From Duganella radicis (GTDB taxonomy: Bacteria; Pseudomonadota; Gammaproteobacteria; Burkholderiales; Burkholderiaceae_D), in contig NZ_WNKY01000001.1 of NCBI RefSeq assembly GCF_009720825.1, forward strand, positions 682,001-746,000: a stretch of DNA of 64,000 nucleotides, in the 5' to 3' direction. Below, one piece after another: positions 1 through 7,222 of the stretch. Below the pieces are notes generated by a model. That model saw only the letters and a program-made list of their open reading frames with translations, ran no database searches and was not told the DNA's origin. The stretch's first letter is position 1. Every line of letters starts with the position of its first letter. A program made the position numbers and the translations under genes.

Positions 1-551
1 AGGTCCTCCGGCTTATGCGGCGTTCCGGCGGCCTTCAGGTAAGCGGGCGCGGCGCATAGCGCCATGCGGTACGGCGCCAGCCGGCGGGCCACCAGGCTGC
101 TGTCCGGAAGTTCGCCGGTGCGGAAAACCACGTCAAACCCCTCCTCGACCAGATCGACGGTCCGGTTGGACAAGCTGAGATCGGTTGTCACGTCCGGATA
201 CAAGCGCAGATATTCCACCAGCGCCGGCGCCAGCGCCCGACTGCCGAAAGTAATGGGCGCGCTGATGCGCAGCCGCCCGCGCGGCAGGGCACGGGCGTCC
301 TCGACCAGCGCTTCGGCCGCCTCCATCTCGGCCAGAATGGTCCTGGCCCGTTCGTAGAAAACCGTCCCCACGTCGGTCAGGCTTTGGCGGCGCGTGGTCC
401 GGTTCAGCAACTTGATGCCCAGACTCTGCTCCAGCGCGCGCACCTGCTTGCCCGCCAGTTGCGACGAGATGTTGAGATCCTCGGCGGCGGAGGAAATAGA
501 GCCAAGCTCAACCGCGCGGACAAATACCTGCATGCACGTCAGTCTATCCAT
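1..551 (-). CDS. LysR-family transcriptional regulator (3' part cut by window edge)
   Basis: DNA-binding regulator read leftward off the window; about 183 residues are visible. The N-terminus MDRLTCMQVFVRAVELGS followed by SAAEDLNISSQLAGKQVRALE is a typical LysR winged helix-turn-helix (residues about 5-62). The start of the substrate-binding domain follows (LPRGRLRISAPITFGS). The effector is not known. It is divergent from the exported hydrolase at 653, with 101 bases between the starts. That gap holds a TATG, 7 nt, CATA dyad at 610-624, a weak LysR-box candidate. LysR proteins usually control the divergent neighbour, so the hydrolase is the likely target. The true C-terminus lies outside the window. 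Confidence 0.9.
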   Translation of the reverse strand, partial: MDRLTCMQVFVRAVELGSISSAAEDLNISSQLAGKQVRALEQSLGIKLLNRTTRRQSLTDVGTVFYERARTILAEMEAAEALVEDARALPRGRLRISAPITFGSRALAPALVEYLRLYPDVTTDLSLSNRTVDLVEEGFDVVFRTGELPDSSLVARRLAPYRMALCAAPAYLKAAGTPHKPED

Positions 552-652
552 TTGAAATGTATTGTTTTCTATGTTGATCCAACTAGCCAATTTATCCTTA
601 TTCGTTTCATATGTACAGTGCATACATCGCAACGAACCCGAAAGGACATCCC

Positions 653-1423
653 ATGAAAAACATCGCCACCAAAGCAATCGCAGCAGCCACCCTGAGTGGC
701 GCGGTGGCTGCCGCTACGCCGCCAGTCAGCGCGGCCGACACCCAGAAACCGACGGTTGTGCTGGTGCACGGCGCGTTTGTCGATGGCTCGATATGGAACA
801 AGGTCATTACCCGGCTGGAGGCCAAGGGCCTACACGTGGTCGCGGTGCAGAATCCGCTCACCTCACTGGCCGACGACGTGGCGGCCACGCGCCGCGTGCT
901 CGACATGCAGACCGGCCCGGTGGTCCTGGTCGGCAACTCCTGGGGCGGCGTCGTCATTACGGAGGCCGGCATGCATGAGCGCGTGAAATCGCTGGTCTAC
1001 GTGGCGGCATTTGCACCAGCCGAAGGCCAATCGATTACCACCCTCTCGCAGGGATACCCAACGCCATCAGGCTTCGCCCATCTGGTGGCGGACAAGGAAG
1101 GCTTCCTGACCCTCAGCCTGGAAGGCGTGCAGAAGCATCTCGCCCAGTTCGTTCCGGTTGCGGAAACCAGAATGATGGCGGCCACCCAGGTGCCGGTACG
1201 CGGCCTGAACTTCCAGGAAAAGGTGAGCGCGGCGGCGTGGAAAACCAAACCGTCGTGGTATCTGGTGAGCGAGCAGGATCATATGATCGCGCCGGAATTG
1301 CAAAAGGCGATGGCGCGCAATATTTCAGCCAGGACCGTCAGCCTGCCGGCGGATCACACGCCTCACGTATCGCGTCCGGATGACGTGGCCAACCTCATCC
1401 TCGACGCGGTAGCCGCTAACTGA
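653..1423 (+). CDS. exported alpha/beta hydrolase
   Basis: Predicted secreted esterase-like hydrolase, 256 aa. An N-terminal signal peptide (MKNIATKAIAAATLSGAVAA, cleavage probably after SAA near residue 28) precedes VVLVHGAF, the oxyanion-hole HG motif, and GNSWGG, the nucleophile elbow with the catalytic serine. A late ADHTPHV histidine fits the third member of the triad. An upstream in-frame ATG at 611 exists, but 653 is chosen because AAAGGAC lies just before it and it begins the signal peptide. The substrate is unknown; related proteins are often annotated as salicylate-esterase-like or generic hydrolases. It is divergent from a LysR gene and is followed by a hairpin at 1438. Confidence 0.85.
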   Translation: MKNIATKAIAAATLSGAVAAATPPVSAADTQKPTVVLVHGAFVDGSIWNKVITRLEAKGLHVVAVQNPLTSLADDVAATRRVLDMQTGPVVLVGNSWGGVVITEAGMHERVKSLVYVAAFAPAEGQSITTLSQGYPTPSGFAHLVADKEGFLTLSLEGVQKHLAQFVPVAETRMMAATQVPVRGLNFQEKVSAAAWKTKPSWYLVSEQDHMIAPELQKAMARNISARTVSLPADHTPHVSRPDDVANLILDAVAAN

Positions 1424-1437
1424 TCCGTTGTACAAAT

Positions 1438-1459
1438 GCCGCAGGCGCACGCCTGCGGC
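1438..1459 (+). terminator. perfect GC-rich hairpin after the hydrolase
   Basis: GCCGCAGGCG (1438-1447), a CA step, then CGCCTGCGGC (1450-1459) forms a perfect 10-bp stem starting 15 bases after the hydrolase stop. There is no T-run, so it is not a classical intrinsic terminator. It could stop or protect the hydrolase transcript's 3' end. Confidence 0.4.
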
Positions 1460-1584
1460 CGCTCCAGTGCTGACTCCCCACGCCATGCGTTTGGCCTCCC
1501 AAGCCAGTCCATAATAGCTAGTCACTCCGCGGTTTCGCTCTAAGATCGGCTCATTGCAGTTCTGACACCGTTTCTGAGAAACCT

Positions 1585-4404
1585 ATGACTCCAGCATTGA
1601 ATGTGCAAGCGGCACTCTCGGGCAAGCGCGTCCTGATTACCGGCAGCACCGGCTTCCTGGCCAAAGTGGTGCTGGAAAAGCTGATCCGCAGCGTGCCCGA
1701 CATCGGCCGCATCGTGCTGCTGATCCGCGCCGGCGGCAACGGCGCCGACGCCCGCCAGCGCTTTGAGTGCGATATCGCCACCTCTTCCATCTTCGACCGC
1801 CTGCGTGCCGAACGCCCGGACTTCCTGACCGCGTTCTTCGCCGAGAAGATCGAATGCGTCACCGGCGAGGTGACGGCGCCCGGCTTCGGCCTGCCGATCA
1901 ACGCCTTCCATGCACTGGCGCGCCGCGTCGACCTGATTATCAACGCCGCCGCCAGCGTCAACTTCCGCGAAGCGCTGGACGAGGCGCTGGCCATCAACAC
2001 CATCAGCGTGCAAAACATCACCGAGCTGGCGCGCGCCGGCCACGCGCCGCTGATTCAGGTATCGACCTGCTACGTCAACGGCTACAACCGAGGTGCGATG
2101 CATGAACATAACGTCTCGCCGGCGCGCGCCGCCATTCCGCGCCACGCCGACGGCCATTACGATTTATATAGTTTGCTTCAGCATCTGAACCATCGCATCG
2201 CCCTGGTGCGCGCGGAGACCAGCGAACCCGAAGAACTGGCACGCCGCCTGACGGACCTCGGCATCGCCGAAGCCAATTACCACGGCTGGAACGACACCTA
2301 CACCTTCACCAAATGGATGGGCGAACAGTTGGCCATGGCCGCCATGCGCGGCCGCTCGCTGACCATCGTGCGCCCTTCGATCATCGAAAGCACCTTGCAG
2401 GAACCGGTGCCCGGCTGGATCGAAGGGGTGAAGGTGGCCGACGCCATCATCCTTGCCTACGCGCGCGGCAAGACCAACTTCTTCCCGGCCAGGCCGAACG
2501 AGGTGGTGGACATCATCCCTGCCGATCTGGTGGCCAACAGCATCGTGCTGGCCGCCGCCGAGGCGCTGCAATCGGCGCCGGCCACGCGGATTTACCAGAC
2601 CTGCACCGGCTCCAGCAACCCGGTAACGGTCGGCCGCGTGATCGATTTGATCAAGGGCGAATCGCAGCGCAACTGGCGCCAGTACGAGCGTCTGTTCTAC
2701 AACGAGCCCAAACACGACTTCCGCGTGGTCAGCCGACCGCTGTTCCTGCTGATGCTGCGCGCCATGCGCGTTGGCGCCAGCGGCTGGAGCGCCGTGCGCA
2801 AACTGCTCGGCGCCGGCGAATCGCCCAAGCTGGAAGCGCTGCGCACCACGCAGCTGCTGGCCCTGACCTTCTCCTTCTACACCGCGCCACGCTACGTATT
2901 CCAGAACGACTGTCTGCAAGCGCTGGCCCAGCGCTTCAGCAGCGAAGACCGGGCGCGTTACAGTGTGGACACCAGCGCTATCGACTGGCACGATTATCTC
3001 GGCCGCATCCACATGACAGGCCTGAACCGCTACGCACTGCGGCCGCGCAAATCCAAAGCCATGCAGGCCGCCATGACGCGCCGCGACTATGCCTGGCATC
3101 GCATGGACACGGAGAAGAATCTGATGGTCATCAACAGCATTCTGCTGTTCGAAGGCCCGGTGGACATGGAGCGGCTGGTCTCCACCATCGCTCACCGCCT
3201 GCCCAACTATCCGCGCTTCACGCAGAAAGTGGTGCAACAGCGCGGCCGCCCGCACTGGGTGGAGGACGAGCAGTTCGACATCCGCCGGCACATCGAGCTG
3301 GAACGCATGGAGCGCGATGTCAACCGCGCCGAATTGCAGGACCATCTCACCCGCCTGGCCCACCTGCCGCTGGAGCGCGACCGCCCGATGTGGCACATGA
3401 CGGTGCTGGACCGCGTCAACGGCGGCCATGCCATCGTGTTCCGCGTCCACCACTGCATCACCGATGGACTGGGGCTGGTGCATGTGCTGAACCATCTCAC
3501 CGACGACAATGGCCTGCATGGCAAGACACCGTCGCCGGTCGGCCATCCGCACCGCGCCATCGCCAGCAACAAAGTGTGTTCGGCGGTGGTGCGCGGCCTG
3601 TCCTGGCTGAAGATCGGCGCCCACGTGGCGCGCCTGTCCATCCTGTGGCCCGATGCGCACACGCAGTTCAAGGCACCCATGACGGGCACCAAGCAGCTGG
3701 TCTGGCTGCCACCGCTGGAGATGGACCGGGTGCGCGCCATGTCCAAGCGCATGGGCGTGACACTGAACGACGTCTGGGTGGCCGCCGTCTCCGGCGCCCT
3801 GCGCCAGTATCTGGGCGAACGCGGACAATGTCCCGATGGCCGGGCCCTGCGCGCCGCCGTCACCTTCAATCTGCGCGAGAAAGCCAACGCTTTCCAGCTC
3901 GGGAATGAGTTCGGGCTGGTGGCGGTGGATTTGCCGACCAATGTCGACGACCCGGCGCTGCGCCTGCGCCAGTCCAGCGAGCGCATGACCGCCATCAAGC
4001 GCTCGCACCAGCCGCGCGCCACCATGGCCTTCCTGTCGATCGCCGGCTGCCTGCCGACCGCCTTACAGCACTTTGCGCTGAATCTGTTCACCTCCAAAGG
4101 CTCGGTGGTGCTGACCAATATCGAAGGCCCGTCCAGCCGTCGCTATCTGGCCGGCTCGCGCCTGACGGATTTGATCTGCTGGGTGCCGCAGGCCGGCAAG
4201 CTGGGTGTCGGCCTGGCCTTCATCTCCTACGCCGGCCAGATCCAGCTGGCGCTGTTCGTGGACACCGATCTGGTACCCGATCCGGACCGCCTGATGCAGC
4301 TGACCTACGACGCTTTCGGAGAACTGGAGCTGGCCACCGGAGACGTGGCCGCGCCGCAGCCGGCCGAACCGGCGCTGCCGGGCATCGTCATCACCGCGTC
4401 ATAA
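1585..4404 (+). CDS. fatty acyl-CoA reductase / wax ester synthase (WS/DGAT) fusion
   Basis: A 939-aa protein that appears to join two steps of wax ester formation. Residues 1 to about 490 resemble fatty acyl-CoA reductases: a Rossmann motif (ITGSTGFLAK, about residue 18) and the SDR-type YxxxK pair at Y239/K243, followed by a FAR C-terminal region. Residues about 495-925 match the WS/DGAT acyltransferase family (usually about 460 aa): the catalytic HHxxxDG motif is intact as HHCITDG at residues 622-628, and the C-terminal DUF1298-like part includes VVLTNIEGPSSRRY. Inferred reaction: acyl-CoA to fatty alcohol, then alcohol plus acyl-CoA to wax ester, possibly also triacylglycerol. No stop or frameshift separates the halves. 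In characterised bacteria such as Marinobacter the two activities are separate proteins. The next gene is ppk2. Confidence 0.85.
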   Translation: MTPALNVQAALSGKRVLITGSTGFLAKVVLEKLIRSVPDIGRIVLLIRAGGNGADARQRFECDIATSSIFDRLRAERPDFLTAFFAEKIECVTGEVTAPGFGLPINAFHALARRVDLIINAAASVNFREALDEALAINTISVQNITELARAGHAPLIQVSTCYVNGYNRGAMHEHNVSPARAAIPRHADGHYDLYSLLQHLNHRIALVRAETSEPEELARRLTDLGIAEANYHGWNDTYTFTKWMGEQLAMAAMRGRSLTIVRPSIIESTLQEPVPGWIEGVKVADAIILAYARGKTNFFPARPNEVVDIIPADLVANSIVLAAAEALQSAPATRIYQTCTGSSNPVTVGRVIDLIKGESQRNWRQYERLFYNEPKHDFRVVSRPLFLLMLRAMRVGASGWSAVRKLLGAGESPKLEALRTTQLLALTFSFYTAPRYVFQNDCLQALAQRFSSEDRARYSVDTSAIDWHDYLGRIHMTGLNRYALRPRKSKAMQAAMTRRDYAWHRMDTEKNLMVINSILLFEGPVDMERLVSTIAHRLPNYPRFTQKVVQQRGRPHWVEDEQFDIRRHIELERMERDVNRAELQDHLTRLAHLPLERDRPMWHMTVLDRVNGGHAIVFRVHHCITDGLGLVHVLNHLTDDNGLHGKTPSPVGHPHRAIASNKVCSAVVRGLSWLKIGAHVARLSILWPDAHTQFKAPMTGTKQLVWLPPLEMDRVRAMSKRMGVTLNDVWVAAVSGALRQYLGERGQCPDGRALRAAVTFNLREKANAFQLGNEFGLVAVDLPTNVDDPALRLRQSSERMTAIKRSHQPRATMAFLSIAGCLPTALQHFALNLFTSKGSVVLTNIEGPSSRRYLAGSRLTDLICWVPQAGKLGVGLAFISYAGQIQLALFVDTDLVPDPDRLMQLTYDAFGELELATGDVAAPQPAEPALPGIVITAS

Positions 4405-4419
4405 TCCTCGCGTATGGTG

Positions 4420-4441
4420 CTCCTCATTGCAAAATGAGGAG
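4420..4441 (+). promoter_or_regulatory. hairpin that buries the ppk2 Shine-Dalgarno
   Basis: CTCCTCATT (4420-4428), a GCAA loop of GNRA type (4429-4432) and AATGAGGAG (4433-4441) form a perfect 9-bp stem. The right arm contains GAGGAG (4436-4441), the only good ribosome binding site for the GTG start at 4448. When folded, the site is fully paired. It could work as a thermosensor, a protein-controlled translational switch, or a coupling device opened by ribosomes finishing the upstream gene, whose stop lies just 16 bases before it. Confidence 0.6.
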
Positions 4442-4447
4442 TATTGC

Positions 4448-5368
4448 GTGAATTTGAATGAGCACGACCTGCTGGACCGCGTCCAGCGCGAGCTGACCGA
4501 CAGCTACGACGAAGAACTGGAAATGGAGCTGGAAGACCGCGAGATCGATCCGGTCACCCGGCAAGTGGTCGAGCGCGAGCGCAGCCACGAGGCCAAGGAA
4601 GCCCGCCGCCTCTACTTCCGCGAGTTATTCCGCCTGCAAGCGGAGCTGGTCAAGCTGCAAGACTGGGTGGTCCACACCGGCCACAAGGTCGTCATCATCT
4701 TCGAGGGGCGCGACGCCGCCGGCAAAGGTGGGGTCATCAAGCGCATCGTCCAGCGCCTGAACCCGCGCGTGTGCCGCGTGGCCGCGCTGCCGGCGCCGAA
4801 CAACCGCGAACGCACGCAGTGGTACTTCCAGCGCTACGTCTCGCACCTGCCGGCCGCCGGCGAGATGGTGCTGTTCGACCGCAGCTGGTACAACCGCGCC
4901 GGCGTCGAGCGCGTGATGGGCTTCTGCACCGACGACCAGTACGAGGAATTCTTCCAGACCGTGCCCGAATTCGAGCGCATGCTGGTCCGTTCCGGCATCC
5001 AGGTCATCAAATACTGGTTCTCGATTTCGGACGAAGAGCAGAACGCGCGCTTCCTCGGCCGCATCCACGACCCGCTCAAGCAGTGGAAACTGAGTCCGAT
5101 GGACCTGGAGTCGCGCCGCCGCTGGGAGGAATACACCAGGGCCAAGGAAATCATGCTGGAGCGGACGCATATTCCGGAAGCGCCATGGTGGGTGGTGCAA
5201 GGCGTGGACAAGAAAAAAGCACGCCTGAACTGCATCCACCACCTGCTGGGACAAATGCCGTACGAGGAAGTCGAGCATCCGGCCATCCACCTGCCGGAGC
5301 GCGAATACCACGACGACTACGTGCGCCGCCCGGTACCGCCAGAAATTATCGTGCCTGAGGTGTATTAA
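4448..5368 (+). CDS. ppk2: polyphosphate kinase 2 family protein
   Basis: PPK2 transfers phosphate between polyphosphate and nucleotides (class I usually phosphorylates ADP or GDP), in the cytoplasm. The 306-aa protein has the Walker A EGRDAAGKGG at residues 86-95, the FDRSWYNRAGVERVMGF Walker B/lid region and the basic C-terminal part of single-domain PPK2. The start is taken as GTG at 4448 because GAGGAG sits 6 bases upstream; an in-frame TTG at 4427 has no such site. That SD lies in the right arm of a perfect hairpin (4420-4441). The gene follows the wax synthase fusion by 43 bases and may be co-transcribed, linking two storage compounds. Confidence 0.93.
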   Translation: MNLNEHDLLDRVQRELTDSYDEELEMELEDREIDPVTRQVVERERSHEAKEARRLYFRELFRLQAELVKLQDWVVHTGHKVVIIFEGRDAAGKGGVIKRIVQRLNPRVCRVAALPAPNNRERTQWYFQRYVSHLPAAGEMVLFDRSWYNRAGVERVMGFCTDDQYEEFFQTVPEFERMLVRSGIQVIKYWFSISDEEQNARFLGRIHDPLKQWKLSPMDLESRRRWEEYTRAKEIMLERTHIPEAPWWVVQGVDKKKARLNCIHHLLGQMPYEEVEHPAIHLPEREYHDDYVRRPVPPEIIVPEVY

Positions 5369-5426
5369 TCCTCCTGTTGCTGCTAAAGTGCTAAGCTTGC
5401 CAACATCAGTACAGGATTTAGCAACC

Positions 5427-6119
5427 ATGAGCAGCGACGACAGTCTCCGCGCCATCCCCGGCGCGGAATCCTCCCCTTCCGTCTTCAGCCCGCACCGCCT
5501 GGTGTCGCTGCTGCTCACTCCCCGCGCCTACTTTGCCCAGCCGGACCTGCTGGCGGACCAGCGCGGCATCCTGCTCGCCGCCGCCATCGTCGGCATGGCC
5601 GACGTGATGGGACGCATTGACCAGAACCTGCTCAAGGCGGACTTCCGCAATGCCGAAGCAGGAGCGGAGGGGCTGGCCGGCTGGATCGCCTCGTCGTGGA
5701 TGCACTATTGGATTGTGGTGCTGGTGGCGGGCCTGTTCAGTGCAGTCATCAGCTGGTACTTCCGCGGCTGGTGGTACCGCAAGCGGCTGGAATGGTCGGG
5801 TGTCGCCGAGGTGGCGCCGGAACGCGCGCGCGCCGTCAGCACCTTGCAAGGCCTCGTGTACGTGCTGCCGTTGATGGTGTGGACGCTGGTCGATTCGTTC
5901 AGCTACGATAACTACATCGAGGCGTGGCAGTCCACCAATATCAACGGCATCGTCCTGCTGATGTTCCTGCTGTGGTCATGCTGGACCAGCTACTGCGCGG
6001 CTACCACCGCATTCGCGGCCAACAAAAACCCGGCACGGATATGGTTCCTGATCCTGCCGCTGCTGTTTTATCTGATACTAATGGGCGGCATCGCCATCAT
6101 CTGGGCGACGTTGCGATAA
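5427..6119 (+). CDS. Yip1-family integral membrane protein
   Basis: A 230-aa membrane protein of unknown function. The N-terminal segment FSPHRLVSLLLTPRAYF resembles the start of bacterial Yip1-domain proteins. About five hydrophobic helices follow (around residues 50-65, 95-115, 140-160, 180-200 and 205-228). The start at 5427 (MSSDDSLRAIPG) is preferred to an in-frame start at 5388 because the latter adds only a poor leader. It lies 58 bases after ppk2 and 20 before the VOC gene, so it is probably in the same transcript. No catalytic motif is visible. Confidence 0.75.
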   Translation: MSSDDSLRAIPGAESSPSVFSPHRLVSLLLTPRAYFAQPDLLADQRGILLAAAIVGMADVMGRIDQNLLKADFRNAEAGAEGLAGWIASSWMHYWIVVLVAGLFSAVISWYFRGWWYRKRLEWSGVAEVAPERARAVSTLQGLVYVLPLMVWTLVDSFSYDNYIEAWQSTNINGIVLLMFLLWSCWTSYCAATTAFAANKNPARIWFLILPLLFYLILMGGIAIIWATLR

Positions 6120-6139
6120 ACCTCGATCAAGGAGACACC

Positions 6140-6517
6140 ATGAGCCTCGGCACCGTCACACCTATCCTGCGCATTTTCGACGAAGCGATGACGCGCGAAT
6201 TCTATGTGGACTTCCTCGGTTTCAAGGTCGACTGGGAACACCGCTTCGAGGGCAACTTCCCCTTGTACATGCAGGTATCCAAGGACGGCTGCCTGCTGCA
6301 CCTGTCGGGCCACTTTGGCGACTGCTCGCCCGGCGCCGCCATCCGCATCGCCACCACCGACGTCGACGCCTATCAGGCCGAGTTAATCGCCAAGGAATAC
6401 AAGCACGCGCGTCCTGGCGTGGAAGAAGCACCGTGGGGCGGCCGCGAGATGTCCATCAAAGACCCGGCCGGCAACCGCCTCACCTTCTATAACCGCGAAC
6501 CGGAAATCTCCGCGTGA
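6140..6517 (+). CDS. VOC-fold glyoxalase/bleomycin-resistance-like protein
   Basis: A small cytoplasmic protein (125 aa) of the vicinal oxygen chelate superfamily. The pattern is VTPILRIFDEAMTREFYVDFLGFKVDWEHRF near the start, LLHLSGHFGD in the middle and MSIKDPAGNRLTFY near the end, as in the glyoxalase/ble-type group. Such proteins bind metals, thiol adducts or antibiotics; the ligand here is not predictable. The start has a strong AAGGAGA at 6129-6135. It ends a rightward run that began with the wax synthase and is convergent with the PEP-CTERM gene, 7 bases away. Confidence 0.85.
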   Translation: MSLGTVTPILRIFDEAMTREFYVDFLGFKVDWEHRFEGNFPLYMQVSKDGCLLHLSGHFGDCSPGAAIRIATTDVDAYQAELIAKEYKHARPGVEEAPWGGREMSIKDPAGNRLTFYNREPEISA

Positions 6518-6524
6518 TGCGAAT

Positions 6525-7148
6525 TCACGCGTCCAAACCCGGCTTTTTGCGACGGGCGACAAGGCCCATCAAGCCCAGGCCCGCCATCAGCATCGCGTAG
6601 ACGCCAGGCTCCGGTACCGCGCTGACTTTGATATTGGCGTCCGGAGCGAAATCCGCCAGGCGGCCCAGGCCGGAAACGCGGCTGTCGATCGACCACACAG
6701 TCCAGGTGTAGTCGCTGAATGCGGCGCCTTTGGATGGCAGCAGCGAAGCGGAAACCGTGGCGAAAATCTCGCTGCCGACAATGTGGGTGGTAACAGCGTT
6801 GGCGCCGGCGTTGCCGGTGCCGTCAGAGCGCAACGTCACGGTCGAATTGAAAGTCACGCCAGGCAAGCCGACCGACGCGAACGGCGCATTGGTCGAACCG
6901 CCGACGTCCAGTCCGAATACGTAGGCCGCTCCCGTCACGCCAGCGATGTCACCCGCAGCGGTGGTGCGGAACACAAACTCGTTGGTCGCGGCGTTATACC
7001 CCACGTCCGCCGACAGCACATCGAAAGCGGCAGCCTTGCTGCCAGTGTAGACGGACAGGAAATCGTTGGCGGGATCAGCAACCGCTTGCGCATTGCTAGC
7101 AACAACAACACTGGCGACAGCGAGAGACTTCAGAATGAAATTTTTCAT
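6525..7148 (-). CDS. PEP-CTERM sorting domain protein
   Basis: An exported surface or matrix protein of 207 aa. It has an N-terminal signal peptide (MKNFILKSLAVASVVVASNAQA), a beta-rich low-complexity body and a C-terminal sorting signal: VPEPGVYAMLM, a hydrophobic stretch (AGLGLMGLVA), then RRKK. PEP-CTERM proteins are processed by an exosortase (EpsH/XrtA type) and are usually linked to exopolysaccharide production. No exosortase is in this window. It lies 74 bases downstream of the GH92 gene on the same strand and may be read through from it. The body has no recognisable domain. Confidence 0.88.
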   Translation of the reverse strand: MKNFILKSLAVASVVVASNAQAVADPANDFLSVYTGSKAAAFDVLSADVGYNAATNEFVFRTTAAGDIAGVTGAAYVFGLDVGGSTNAPFASVGLPGVTFNSTVTLRSDGTGNAGANAVTTHIVGSEIFATVSASLLPSKGAAFSDYTWTVWSIDSRVSGLGRLADFAPDANIKVSAVPEPGVYAMLMAGLGLMGLVARRKKPGLDA

Positions 7149-7222
7149 GGCAGTTATCCGAAATATCGTTGATGGGAACGGTGTATTCCAGACAACACAG
7201 AAAAGGTTCTAAAAAAACAAAA

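Noticed and set aside
2164..4008. Long open frame (over 600 codons) antisense to the wax synthase fusion
   Set aside because: It is rich in H, Q, R, G and A, with no domain or signal, and mirrors the codon periodicity of the real gene. GC-rich genes commonly leave such antisense frames open.
7149..7222. T-rich stretch after GH92 considered as an intrinsic terminator
   Set aside because: No convincing stem precedes the T-run on the transcribed strand, so it was not listed.
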